Source: an uncultured Lachnospiraceae bacterium (GTDB lineage Bacteria > Bacillota > Clostridia > Lachnospirales > Lachnospiraceae). Taken from it: a stretch of 52,161 nt of DNA. How positions within the stretch are numbered: position 1 is the first letter of the stretch; each line of letters starts with the position of its first letter. This document shows positions 24,349-32,256 of the stretch, piece after piece. Where the stretch lies: positions 1 to 52,161 of the forward strand of contig CAJTPM010000026.1 in NCBI GenBank assembly GCA_910578085.1, read 5' to 3'. Position numbers and translations under genes: made by a program. A model generated the notes under the pieces. That model searched no databases. It saw nothing but the letters and a program-made list of their open reading frames with translations, and was not told where the DNA came from.

Positions 24349-25542
24349 TCAGACTAACGCTGCCGTCTCTCTGGCGATCGCCAGTTCTTCGTTGGTGGGG
24401 ATCACCATGACTTTCACCTTACTGTCAGGGGTAGAGATCACCACGTCCTCGCCCCGCTTTTTATTCTGCTCCTCATCGATCCCGATACCCAGATAGCCCA
24501 GATATTCACAGACTGCCGCTCTGGTCTCGGCAGAATTTTCGCCGATACCCGCTGTAAAACAGATCGCGTCCACACCGTTCATTGCCGCCGCGTATGCGCC
24601 AATATATTTCGCCACCCGGTAGCAATAGGTCTTAACAGTCCTGATCCCTTCCGGCTTCCCCGCATCGCATGCCGCATGCAGATCCCTGGAGTCCGAAGAA
24701 AGATAGCCGGACAGACCATACATACCGGACTTCTTGTTTAAGATCGACATAATATCGTCAATACTCAGTCCCTCTTTATGGGCAAGAAATTCAATAATAG
24801 CGGGATCGATGTCACCGGATCTAGTGCCCATCATCAGCCCCTCAAGGGGGGTAAGTCCCATGGAGGTATCCACACATTTCCCGTTCTTTACCGCCGATAC
24901 CGATGCACCGTTCCCGAGATGGCAGACGATAATCTTTGCATCTGTGTAGTCTTTTCCAAGCATTTCCGCCGCCCTTTTGGATACATAGGAATGGCTGGTA
25001 CCGTGGAAACCGTATCTTCTGATCCGGTACTTCTCATAGTACTCATAGGGGATGCCATACAGATACGCCTCCTCCGGCATGGTCTGGTGGAATGCCGTAT
25101 CGAATACGCCCGCCTGGGGCACGTCAGGCATCAGCTCTTTACAGGCGCGGATGCCGATCAGGTTCGCCGGATTATGAAGCGGCGCCAGATCGTTGCACTC
25201 GGTGATGGCCGCGATCACTTCCTCGTTTATCAGGGTAGAGGAAGCAAATTTTTCTCCGCCATGGACTAACCTGTGGCCCACCGCATTGATCTCGGAAAGG
25301 CTTGTGAGTACGCCTGTTTCCTTATCTGTCAACGCGTCAATGACAAGGGAAACCGCTTTCTTATGATCCTCCATCGGCTCCTCGATCTCCTGTTTCTCAC
25401 CACCCGTGGGCGTGTAAATCAGTTTGCTTCCCTCGATACCGATTCTCTCGCACAGCCCTTTTGCGATGACAGCCTCTGTCTCCGAATCAATGAGCTGAAA
25501 TTTCAAAGAAGAGCTGCCACAGTTGATTACTAATATTTTCAT
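24349..25542 (-). CDS. ackA: Acetate kinase
   Basis: A 397-residue acetate kinase making ATP from acetyl phosphate, the last step of acetate fermentation. It has the ASKHA phosphate motif VINCGSSSLKFQ at the N terminus, plus GHRLVHGG, the GFHGTSHSYVSKRA stretch, CHLGNGASV and FTAGIGENS. The length is standard. It follows pta (25809) after a 266-bp gap that holds a decayed reading frame. It is preceded by GAGGTAAAAAACC. Confidence 0.98.
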   Translation of the reverse strand: MKILVINCGSSSLKFQLIDSETEAVIAKGLCERIGIEGSKLIYTPTGGEKQEIEEPMEDHKKAVSLVIDALTDKETGVLTSLSEINAVGHRLVHGGEKFASSTLINEEVIAAITECNDLAPLHNPANLIGIRACKELMPDVPQAGVFDTAFHQTMPEEAYLYGIPYEYYEKYRIRRYGFHGTSHSYVSKRAAEMLGKDYTDAKIIVCHLGNGASVSAVKNGKCVDTSMGLTPLEGLMMGTRSGDIDPAIIEFLAHKEGLSIDDIMSILNKKSGMYGLSGYLSSDSRDLHAACDAGKPEGIRTVKTYCYRVAKYIGAYAAAMNGVDAICFTAGIGENSAETRAAVCEYLGYLGIGIDEEQNKKRGEDVVISTPDSKVKVMVIPTNEELAIARETAALV

Positions 25543-25808
25543 GGTTTTTTACCTCGATTCCTGTTGTTCTTTTTCCGTTTTCTGTTATTTATCGACCTGC
25601 ACATGCTTATCGTATTTGGATATGATATATTCCGGACGCCTGGCAGATTCATCCTTCTCCCATTGCATATCCTCGTATTTATAACAATATACCCGATATC
25701 GGCGTACTGTATCCAGATGTTATAGGTATCATCCTCCCAGCAGATCCCCAAGACTGTAAGTCTTTTCCGCGGTAAACGAACCCCAGTATCCGGATGCGGC
25801 TTCTGTTT
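25543..25808 (-). pseudogene. Decayed reading frame between pta and ackA
   Basis: No intact gene is present. Switching frames twice on the minus strand gives a coherent peptide series: KTEAASGYWGSFTAEKTYSL, then CWEDDTYNIWIQYADIGYIV, then YKYEDMQWEKDESARRPEYI, then ISKYDKHVQVDK and a stop. The composition and aromatic pattern look like real coding sequence, so I read this as the 3' end of a frameshifted gene. I do not recognise the family. Confidence 0.45.
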
Positions 25809-26810
25809 TTACATGATCTGTGCCTGCACTGCCGTCAGGGCTACAACACCCACGATATCCTCCCAGGAACAACCTCTGGAAAGATCATTCACCGGTTTGG
25901 CGATGCCCTGTAACATGGGGCCGTAGGCTTCTGCCTTCGCCAGTCTCTGCACCAGCTTATAGCCGATGTTGCCGCAGTCCAGATTCGGGAAGATCAGCAC
26001 GTTGGCTTTGCCGGTTACCTCGCTGAGAGCTCCCTTTGTCTTCGCCACCTTGGCATCCAGCGCCGCATCCAGCTGTAACTCGCCGTCCAGCAACAGGTTT
26101 GGATACTGCTCATGGGCGATTCTGGTGGCCTCCACCACCTTGTCCACTAGCGCGTGCTTCGCACTGCCCTTTGTGGAGTGGGACAACATGGCAACGATGG
26201 GTTTGCTGCCCACCAGATTCTGGAAGCTTCTGGCGGAAGAATCGGCGATGGCCGCAAGCTCCTCTGCCGTGGGATCCTGATTCAAACCGCAGTCCGCAAA
26301 CAGGAATGTCCCGCCGTCGCCGTAAGCGCAATTCGGCACATCCATAATGAAAAATCCCGATACCAGCTTTACGCCGGGAGCGGTCTTTAAGATCTGCAGG
26401 GACGGGCGAAGGGTGTCCGCCGTGGCATGGCAGGCCCCCGCCACCATACCGTCCGCATCGTTGGCCTTCACCATGATCACCCCGAAAGTCAGATAATCCT
26501 TTTTCAGGATCTCCGTCGCCTTCTCCAGCGTCATGCCCTTGGACTTTCTCGTCTCGTACAACAGGTTCGCATACTCATCAAATTTTTCGCAATTTTCCGG
26601 ATTTACCACCGTAACGCCGTCCAGTTCGATCTCCAGCCAGCCGGCGCCGTCCATGATCTTCTCTTCATCGCCCACCATGATGATGTCCGCGATCCCCTCC
26701 TCAAGAATATGGGACGCGGCGATCAGAGTTCTCTTGTCGTTTGATTCCGGCAGAACGATCGTTTTTTTGTCTTTTCTTGCCTTTTCCTTGATGCTGTCAA
26801 TATAAGCCAT
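25809..26810 (-). CDS. pta: Phosphate acetyltransferase
   Basis: A 333-residue short-form phosphotransacetylase converting acetyl-CoA to acetyl phosphate for acetate kinase. Recognisable motifs are VLPESNDKRTL, GACHATADTLRPSLQ, MLSHSTKGSAKH and the C-terminal NDLSRGCSWEDIVGVVALTA. The length fits the bacterial short type. It is preceded by AGGAGGTAAAATACGGGG and is the first gene of the pta-ackA pair. Confidence 0.97.
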   Translation of the reverse strand: MAYIDSIKEKARKDKKTIVLPESNDKRTLIAASHILEEGIADIIMVGDEEKIMDGAGWLEIELDGVTVVNPENCEKFDEYANLLYETRKSKGMTLEKATEILKKDYLTFGVIMVKANDADGMVAGACHATADTLRPSLQILKTAPGVKLVSGFFIMDVPNCAYGDGGTFLFADCGLNQDPTAEELAAIADSSARSFQNLVGSKPIVAMLSHSTKGSAKHALVDKVVEATRIAHEQYPNLLLDGELQLDAALDAKVAKTKGALSEVTGKANVLIFPNLDCGNIGYKLVQRLAKAEAYGPMLQGIAKPVNDLSRGCSWEDIVGVVALTAVQAQIM

Positions 26811-26847
26811 CCCCGTATTTTACCTCCTGTTATTTGATCCTTCATGC

Positions 26848-26896
26848 AAGTATTTTACCGCATCCGTGGCCATTTACAGGATGCGGTAAAATACTT
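26848..26896. terminator. 18-bp perfect hairpin between RsgI-like gene and pta
   Basis: AAGTATTTTACCGCATCC (26848-26865) pairs perfectly with GGATGCGGTAAAATACTT (26879-26896), loop 13. The plus strand continues TTTTATTTC, which would be a good terminator, but no plus-strand gene precedes it. On the minus strand it follows the RsgI-like gene by 110 bp and can serve as its terminator. Confidence 0.6.
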
Positions 26897-27005
26897 TTTT
26901 ATTTCTTTCAGTATACCTTTATTTTCCATATCAGACAAGTCAAAAAACAGAAAATTCCTTGTTAAAAAAACATCAATCCAGCTCGAAGATCAGCATTTGT
27001 TTTCC

Positions 27006-28622
27006 TCAGTCATCATCCCACTTGTATTCCCGGATAGCTCCTGTCTGCGCATCGATCTCGTACTCGTATTCCGTGCCTTTGGCCGCAAACTCCAGCTCAT
27101 AAACCAGTATGCCATCGTCATAGTCCTGTTCTGCCTTTTCAAACCAGACTGCATCTGCTGTTTGCCCCGCGTGGGTAAGTGCGATCTCTTTTGCCTGATC
27201 CAGCGTGATGGAGGCAGAAGTATTCCCGGCATTTCCGTTATTCCCGGTATTCCCACTATGCGGTGTGTCCGCCGCTTCCGTCTTGTTTTTCACAATGCCT
27301 CCGGTCTGTGCATTGATCTCATATTCGTACTCCGTACTTCCGGCAATAAACTCGATCTCATAGATCAGCAGGCCGTCATCATAGTCCTGTTTTGCCTTTT
27401 TAAAGTATACCGCATCCGCGGTCTGCCCCGCGTGGTTCAACGCGATCTCCTTTGCCTGATCCAGCGTGATGGAGACGGAAGTATTTCCACTGTTCTCTGT
27501 ATTTGCATTATTTCCCGTACCGGAGCTGTTTCCTGCATTCCCTTTATTTCCCGTACCGGAACTGTTTCCTGCATTCCCTTTATTTCCCGTACCGGAGCTG
27601 TTTCCCGCATTCACCTCACTGTGGTGATGATTCTCATCGATCTCTTTCTTATTCTTCACAATCGTTCCGGCTAAGGCATCAATATCATACTCATATTCAT
27701 AACCGCCGCAGTAAAATTCTATCTCATAGACCATAACGCCTTTTTCCAGGTCCATATCCACCTCATAAAAAGCGATATCCGCCTCCGAAATTCCGGCATG
27801 GCCGAAAGCGATCTGTTTTGCTTTTTGTTCCCCGATATATGCCTTATCGCTGGCATTTCCCATAGCCGAAACTTTCGTCATCTCTGCTTCTGTTGTCGTA
27901 ATCAGCAGATTCAGCTCATTGATGGAAAGGGGAGCCAGCTCCTCAAAAGTATGCCCCTGCTTGCTTTCCAGGATCTGCTCGATCAGCTGTGCCTTCCCCG
28001 GCGTGATACCATACTGATCAGCCTCTTTCTGCAATGTGCTCTTTTCTGTCAGTGTCTGACTTAACACGGCTCCCGGAAGACCGCCGGATTCCAGTACTTT
28101 GTTGACTTCTTCGGTCAGTTTTCCCTGCAGTGCAGCGCCCTTTTCTGGATCCTCATTGTCCACACTGATCAGGATAGAATTTGCCAGTTCGTTCAGATAA
28201 CCGTTACGCAACATGGAACCGATCAGGGCATTGACTGCCACATTGATGTCACTCCCCGAAAAATCCATATCCCCGATCACGATTTCTCCGTCCTGATTCA
28301 GGGCTTTTACCTCCAGCACCCTGTCTTTCCCATTCACCATGATCTGAAGGCTGGGATTTACCTCCAGCGACACGGTAGAAGCCACCCTGTGGTTAAACTG
28401 ATAGGTACTCAGCCCAAACCCGCCGCCAAACACCAGAAGCAGGCATGCCGCTGCCGCCAGCACATATTTTACAGTACTCTTCTTTTTCCTTGTTTCTTCC
28501 ATCATGATCACCTGTCCCTTCTCTATTTTGCAGTCAGAGAGGATCACATCACAGATATCCGGAACAGCATTCGCATATGCCTGTCTGATTTTTGCAGTTT
28601 CATCAGCTTCTCTTATCTTCAT
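27006..28622 (-). CDS. RsgI-like anti-sigma protein with three PepSY domains
   Basis: A 538-residue single-pass membrane protein. A short cytoplasmic N terminus (about 1-50) is followed by one TM helix (about 52-70) and an RsgI-like middle domain (VASTVSLEVNPSLQIMVNGK, DRVLEVKALNQDG). Three PepSY domains follow (about 265-335, 380-450, 470-538), each built on the DQAKEIAL...HAG and YEYEIDA pattern. The linker between PepSY 1 and 2 contains three 12-residue repeats (GNSSGTGNKGNA). It overlaps the sigma factor gene by 20 bp with GGAGGAG before its ATG. By analogy with SigI-RsgI it should hold the sigma factor inactive until an outside signal is sensed; the C-terminal sensor here is PepSY-based. 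Confidence 0.87.
   Translation of the reverse strand: MKIREADETAKIRQAYANAVPDICDVILSDCKIEKGQVIMMEETRKKKSTVKYVLAAAACLLLVFGGGFGLSTYQFNHRVASTVSLEVNPSLQIMVNGKDRVLEVKALNQDGEIVIGDMDFSGSDINVAVNALIGSMLRNGYLNELANSILISVDNEDPEKGAALQGKLTEEVNKVLESGGLPGAVLSQTLTEKSTLQKEADQYGITPGKAQLIEQILESKQGHTFEELAPLSINELNLLITTTEAEMTKVSAMGNASDKAYIGEQKAKQIAFGHAGISEADIAFYEVDMDLEKGVMVYEIEFYCGGYEYEYDIDALAGTIVKNKKEIDENHHHSEVNAGNSSGTGNKGNAGNSSGTGNKGNAGNSSGTGNNANTENSGNTSVSITLDQAKEIALNHAGQTADAVYFKKAKQDYDDGLLIYEIEFIAGSTEYEYEINAQTGGIVKNKTEAADTPHSGNTGNNGNAGNTSASITLDQAKEIALTHAGQTADAVWFEKAEQDYDDGILVYELEFAAKGTEYEYEIDAQTGAIREYKWDDD
27508..27615. repeat. Three 36-bp in-frame repeats
   Basis: The 36-bp unit starting TTATTTCCCGTACCGG occurs at 27508, 27544 and 27580 with few differences. 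It encodes the 12-residue Gly/Asn/Ser-rich unit in the linker of the RsgI-like protein. The length is a multiple of three, so copy changes keep the frame. Confidence 0.92.
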
Positions 28623-29187
28623 TGCTCTCCTCCATCCATTTTTGCAGTTTTTTCAAAGCTCTGTTATACCTTGAAAGAATCGTGGAAAGGGGAGCTTCCA
28701 GCAGTCTTGCAATCTCCCTGTGCTTAAATCCGGCCACCGCGTGGAGCACGACGATCTGTCTCTCTTCGTCCGACAGCGTCCTTAGACACTCCGCCAGAAT
28801 CAGTTTATCCTCAGCGGACATGTTCTGATTGCCACTGATATAGGTTTCCCAGTCCTCTTCGGGAATATCCGACCGCTTCTGGTATTCTCTGAGCTTCTGC
28901 AGACACAGATTCCTCGTGATCGTAATGATCCAGGCCATCGGCTTGCCATCCGGAGAATACTTCCAGACCGCGGACCAGACGAGCACATACAGATCGTGCA
29001 TCACATCCTCCGCATCCTGCACATTTTTTAAGACAGACAGAGCATACCCGAAAACGGACGCACTCGTCCTGCGGTACAGTTCTTCCAGCGCCTTCAGATC
29101 CTGATTTCTCATGGCTGAAAGGCACTGCTCGACCTGACCTGCATCGCAGTTTTCTTTTCTGTTGTCCGAAGGCGCCAAGCTGAACAT
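28603..29187 (-). CDS. ECF-type RNA polymerase sigma factor
   Basis: A 194-residue sigma-70 family protein. Region 2 is at about 25-95 (FGYALSVLKNVQDAEDVMHD; WIITITRNLCLQKLR) and region 4 at about 125-180 (LSDEERQIVVLHAVAGFKHR, EIARLLEAPLSTILSRYNRA). It overlaps the anti-sigma gene, so the pair is made together. The upstream end is weak: MFSLAPSD starts 14 nt after AAAGGGG, and the ATG of MRNQDLK is an alternative. Confidence 0.93.
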   Translation of the reverse strand: MFSLAPSDNRKENCDAGQVEQCLSAMRNQDLKALEELYRRTSASVFGYALSVLKNVQDAEDVMHDLYVLVWSAVWKYSPDGKPMAWIITITRNLCLQKLREYQKRSDIPEEDWETYISGNQNMSAEDKLILAECLRTLSDEERQIVVLHAVAGFKHREIARLLEAPLSTILSRYNRALKKLQKWMEESNEDKRS

Positions 29188-29444
29188 CCTACTGTTTTAC
29201 CCCTTTCCCTTAGTTAATGCATAAGCAGGTGGTTTTATTGCATGGTTTTTAAATTATTTTCAATTTTCTTCTCCGGCCCGCTCCCGGCAGTTCCCGACAT
29301 ACTTCCTCCGGCCCGCCACTCGCTGCGCGGCCCGCGCGCCTTCTTACCGGCATATTCCTCTGTATGAGCCTGTGCATCAAAAAGCGATGCGAAACCTGAA
29401 TTCACATCGCCTCTCAAAAGCTCCCGGCTATTCAAAGATATTGG

Positions 29445-29960
29445 TTATATCCCCATCATCGTCAGCTTTTTCCCGATCTTTTCACCGATAAACTCTCCCA
29501 CCTTTTCTTTTGGCATCTGCAGGGAAAACGCCAGTTCCCCGAACAGATTCTCCTCCGCCATCTGCAGATACCGCTCATCGCTGCTGGTCACTTTCTTGCC
29601 TCTTGAAAGCCTGTCCATCTTTCGGGAGTATAACGTCTTGATGATCCGCACCCACTCTTTACAGTCGCAGGTCCGCATGGTCTCCTTATAGATCTCCTCC
29701 CGCCGTTTCTCATCGCCGATTCTCAGCGCATCGATTTCTTCCATTTCATTGATCAGCGCATCGCTCTCCTGCTTTGTCATAATCGGCCGGATCACTACTT
29801 TATCGCTGTCCACAGCCGTGTAAAGTTTACTGTTCCTCCCGTATACCGGAACCAACGTGTAATACTCCTTATCGCTGCTGCCAATCGACAGGGGCCCGAT
29901 ATCCTCTATCTTACATACCCCTGTGTTTCCATACACAACATAGTCTCCTACTTTAAACAT
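29445..29960 (-). CDS. CarD family transcriptional regulator
   Basis: A 171-residue CarD/CdnL-type protein that binds RNA polymerase beta and stabilises open promoter complexes. The N-terminal Tudor-like domain (MFKVGDYVVYGNTGVCKIED) is typical, and a helical C-terminal domain (SRKMDRLSRGKKVTSSDERY) contacts promoter DNA. The ATG at 29960 with AAAGGTG upstream is preferred over a start nine codons earlier. It is monocistronic. Confidence 0.93.
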   Translation of the reverse strand: MFKVGDYVVYGNTGVCKIEDIGPLSIGSSDKEYYTLVPVYGRNSKLYTAVDSDKVVIRPIMTKQESDALINEMEEIDALRIGDEKRREEIYKETMRTCDCKEWVRIIKTLYSRKMDRLSRGKKVTSSDERYLQMAEENLFGELAFSLQMPKEKVGEFIGEKIGKKLTMMGI

Positions 29961-30262
29961 AGTTTCACCTTTCTGTCCAAAAATCATGCCGCATCACGCG
30001 AAATGATCCACGCTGTCACTCTTTTCCCCTGCTTCTCCCAAAAACCTCCGCCCTGTACTTGTTCACTTTCTAAAAAAACCATCCACTTTTTCAGTAAGCG
30101 AACGGATTTTTATTGATACTGCCTGCTGGTTATGTTATATTTATTTTAACAGATTTTTCAGCATTTTGTAAGTCAATAATTCAATTTTTTTCAAATTTGG
30201 CATTATTGTCAAATAAATTATGTAAACTTTTATGCAATTTTACAAGAAAGATGAATTTTATC
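29961..30262. other. Divergent promoter region between carD and the lipoproteins
   Basis: This gap separates the minus-strand CarD gene from the plus-strand lipoprotein gene. It is AT-rich, especially 30100-30250. A candidate plus-strand promoter is TTGTCA near 30207 with a poor -10. For carD, TTACAA and TAAAAT 17 bp apart lie near 30143-30171 on the minus strand. No coding frame or hairpin stands out. Confidence 0.35.
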
Positions 30263-32212
30263 ATGAAAAAGCACATTTTTCCACTGTTTTTCCATATATT
30301 TTTATTGATTATGACAACCCTGTCGCTCACAGGATGCGGCAATTCTTTTCCTGATTTTCCGACAGTTCCGGAGGAGGAAAAGGAAGACTTACCTGGTACA
30401 GAAGATGAGACCGGTAAATCCGACGCCCCTGCGCCTTTTTCCCATGCCGGGCGGCAGGCAGCTCCCGGAAACACAGACTACGTTTTCCCCGAAACCTCCC
30501 CTTTTATTGACGACACCGGAAAGTCCATGCAGCGGGACGGCAGTTATCTTTACAGTTACTATGAAGGCCGGCTGATCCGCTTTGATCAGGAAACAGGAAA
30601 GACCGATGTCCTCTATCAGACTGCCGCCACCCACCTGTTAGATTTCTGCCTCTACGAAAACGATATCTACTTTGTGGAACGGCCGGGATACGATTCACTG
30701 GATGACAAAGATACGTGCCTTATGCGGATCGGAAAGGACGGCAAAAACTTCGCCCTGCTGCAGGAAGACATTATCAATGCCGGAACATTCAGAGACTATA
30801 CCAACTATACCATCGATCTGTACGACAATATCATTTATCTGCTCCACAACAGTCACCGGTACGATAACGGAGACTATATTACGGAGACCTCCAATGTATA
30901 CTACCGGCTGGAGCCGGACGGTACTGTCAGCGAGGCTTCGGAAAAAGAAACGCTCTATGGCATGCTGCCCTATCGCTTTTCTCCTGTCAGGAATTCCGAC
31001 TTTCCGTCCTTTCCCTATGCCATGCGCAACTATGGTTATTTTTTTATACAGGATTCTCAGGGAACGCTGTACCGCATGGAACCCGTGAGCGGCGTCAGGG
31101 AACCTCTGGGCTTTCATGCAGAAGCTGTCTCCCGGTTGTCTTTTTCCGGAGATCTGATCGCACTGTATTCCTATTTTGACTTCGATATTTCCCTGTACAG
31201 CCTCACAGACAAAACTTTTGTCGAGGCGGACTTCCCTTTCGCTGAATCCATCACCTACTCCGCCACTTTTCCCTCGAAGCAGGGATTTTTCTGCTGCTTC
31301 ACTTTATGGAAACAGAAATCCGCCTCCGAAGAATCCGTTCCCTGTTTTACTGTCCTGCATATCTTGCCGGACGGTTCTGTGGAGACACTGTTTTCTGATA
31401 CCGACCAGGCTCTTGCAGGCAGCATAGACGATCTGGTCTACAGAAGCGACAGCTGTGTCGACGACGGTTTTTTCTATTTCTACAACAAGAATGAGACGCG
31501 TGGCAGACTGATGCGGCTTTCCCTCAAAGAACAGAGAAAGCCCTCTCCGGAGGAACTGGATACCTGGTCCATCTGGCCTGCTTCCTCCCCTGCCTCTGTC
31601 CGGGCGGAAGAACGAGATGATGAGACAGCGATCGGAGACGCAGGCTCCGTCTCCTGTTCCACAACAAAACTTTTTCTCGAGGAAAAGACAGAAGCCGACC
31701 GTCTGATCAACCGGTCTCTCACCGAGGTCTACACGGATTTTGATGCTAACGTAAAGAGCGTTATTGAAGAAGAAGAAAAACAGCTTGAGGAGGATCCGGA
31801 ATTTTACGAGGGGTTTGACTATGCCGCCAGATACGATTTTTCCCTCTCTGTGTTCCTGGACTATATGGATGATGATACCGTCTCTTTCTGCTGCAGCTAC
31901 TACCAGTATTATGCTTACGCCGCTCACGGCTACTACTGGAACGATTACTATGTGTTCGACAGAAAGACCGGCGAGAGGCTTTCTTTCGAGGATTTTGCCG
32001 GGGACTCCTCCTCCATCTTGAAGACCGCGCGCCCTTATGTGGAAAAGGCAGCGGGATGGGAATTTGATCAGGAAATGCTTCTGGATATCTCCCGCTTCTC
32101 CCTCTCGGAGGATGGGTACACGCTGTACTTCGCGCCCTACGATATCGACTGCTACGCCGCCGGATCGTTTCTGATCACGATCCCCTATGAGGCGTTTGAA
32201 AAGGAATTATAG
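30263..32212 (+). CDS. Lipoprotein with beta-propeller-like and DUF3298-like regions, paralogue 1
   Basis: A 649-residue secreted lipoprotein. The signal peptide MKKHIFPLFFHIFLLIMTTL ends in the lipobox LTGC (Cys25). The middle (about 85-430) has repeated Y/F-rich units (SYLYSYYEGRLIRFDQETGK) resembling DUF5050-like propeller proteins. The C-terminal 130 residues (FLDYMDDDTVSFCCSYYQYY; DRKTGERLSFEDFAGD) look like DUF3298/RsiV-type extracellular domains. The ATG giving the signal peptide is chosen; the frame is open further upstream. It pairs with a close paralogue 44 bp downstream. Function is unknown; extracellular sensing or binding is likely. Confidence 0.8.
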   Translation: MKKHIFPLFFHIFLLIMTTLSLTGCGNSFPDFPTVPEEEKEDLPGTEDETGKSDAPAPFSHAGRQAAPGNTDYVFPETSPFIDDTGKSMQRDGSYLYSYYEGRLIRFDQETGKTDVLYQTAATHLLDFCLYENDIYFVERPGYDSLDDKDTCLMRIGKDGKNFALLQEDIINAGTFRDYTNYTIDLYDNIIYLLHNSHRYDNGDYITETSNVYYRLEPDGTVSEASEKETLYGMLPYRFSPVRNSDFPSFPYAMRNYGYFFIQDSQGTLYRMEPVSGVREPLGFHAEAVSRLSFSGDLIALYSYFDFDISLYSLTDKTFVEADFPFAESITYSATFPSKQGFFCCFTLWKQKSASEESVPCFTVLHILPDGSVETLFSDTDQALAGSIDDLVYRSDSCVDDGFFYFYNKNETRGRLMRLSLKEQRKPSPEELDTWSIWPASSPASVRAEERDDETAIGDAGSVSCSTTKLFLEEKTEADRLINRSLTEVYTDFDANVKSVIEEEEKQLEEDPEFYEGFDYAARYDFSLSVFLDYMDDDTVSFCCSYYQYYAYAAHGYYWNDYYVFDRKTGERLSFEDFAGDSSSILKTARPYVEKAAGWEFDQEMLLDISRFSLSEDGYTLYFAPYDIDCYAAGSFLITIPYEAFEKEL

Positions 32213-32256
32213 ATCTTCAACGATTTTCCGGTATTACATAAGGAGGAATTTCTCTT

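Noticed and set aside
27508..27615. Possible CRISPR-like array of 36-bp units
   Set aside because: The units are contiguous without spacers, in frame, and encode a protein linker. The 79-bp array at 12891 also lacks spacers.
26844..27674. A 276-codon plus-strand frame with internal repeats
   Set aside because: The repeats are simply the reverse of the Gly/Asn repeats and PepSY domains of the RsgI-like gene.
29235..29435. A 66-codon minus-strand frame between the sigma factor and CarD
   Set aside because: The composition is Arg/Gly-rich without a pattern, and there is no ribosome binding site or known family.
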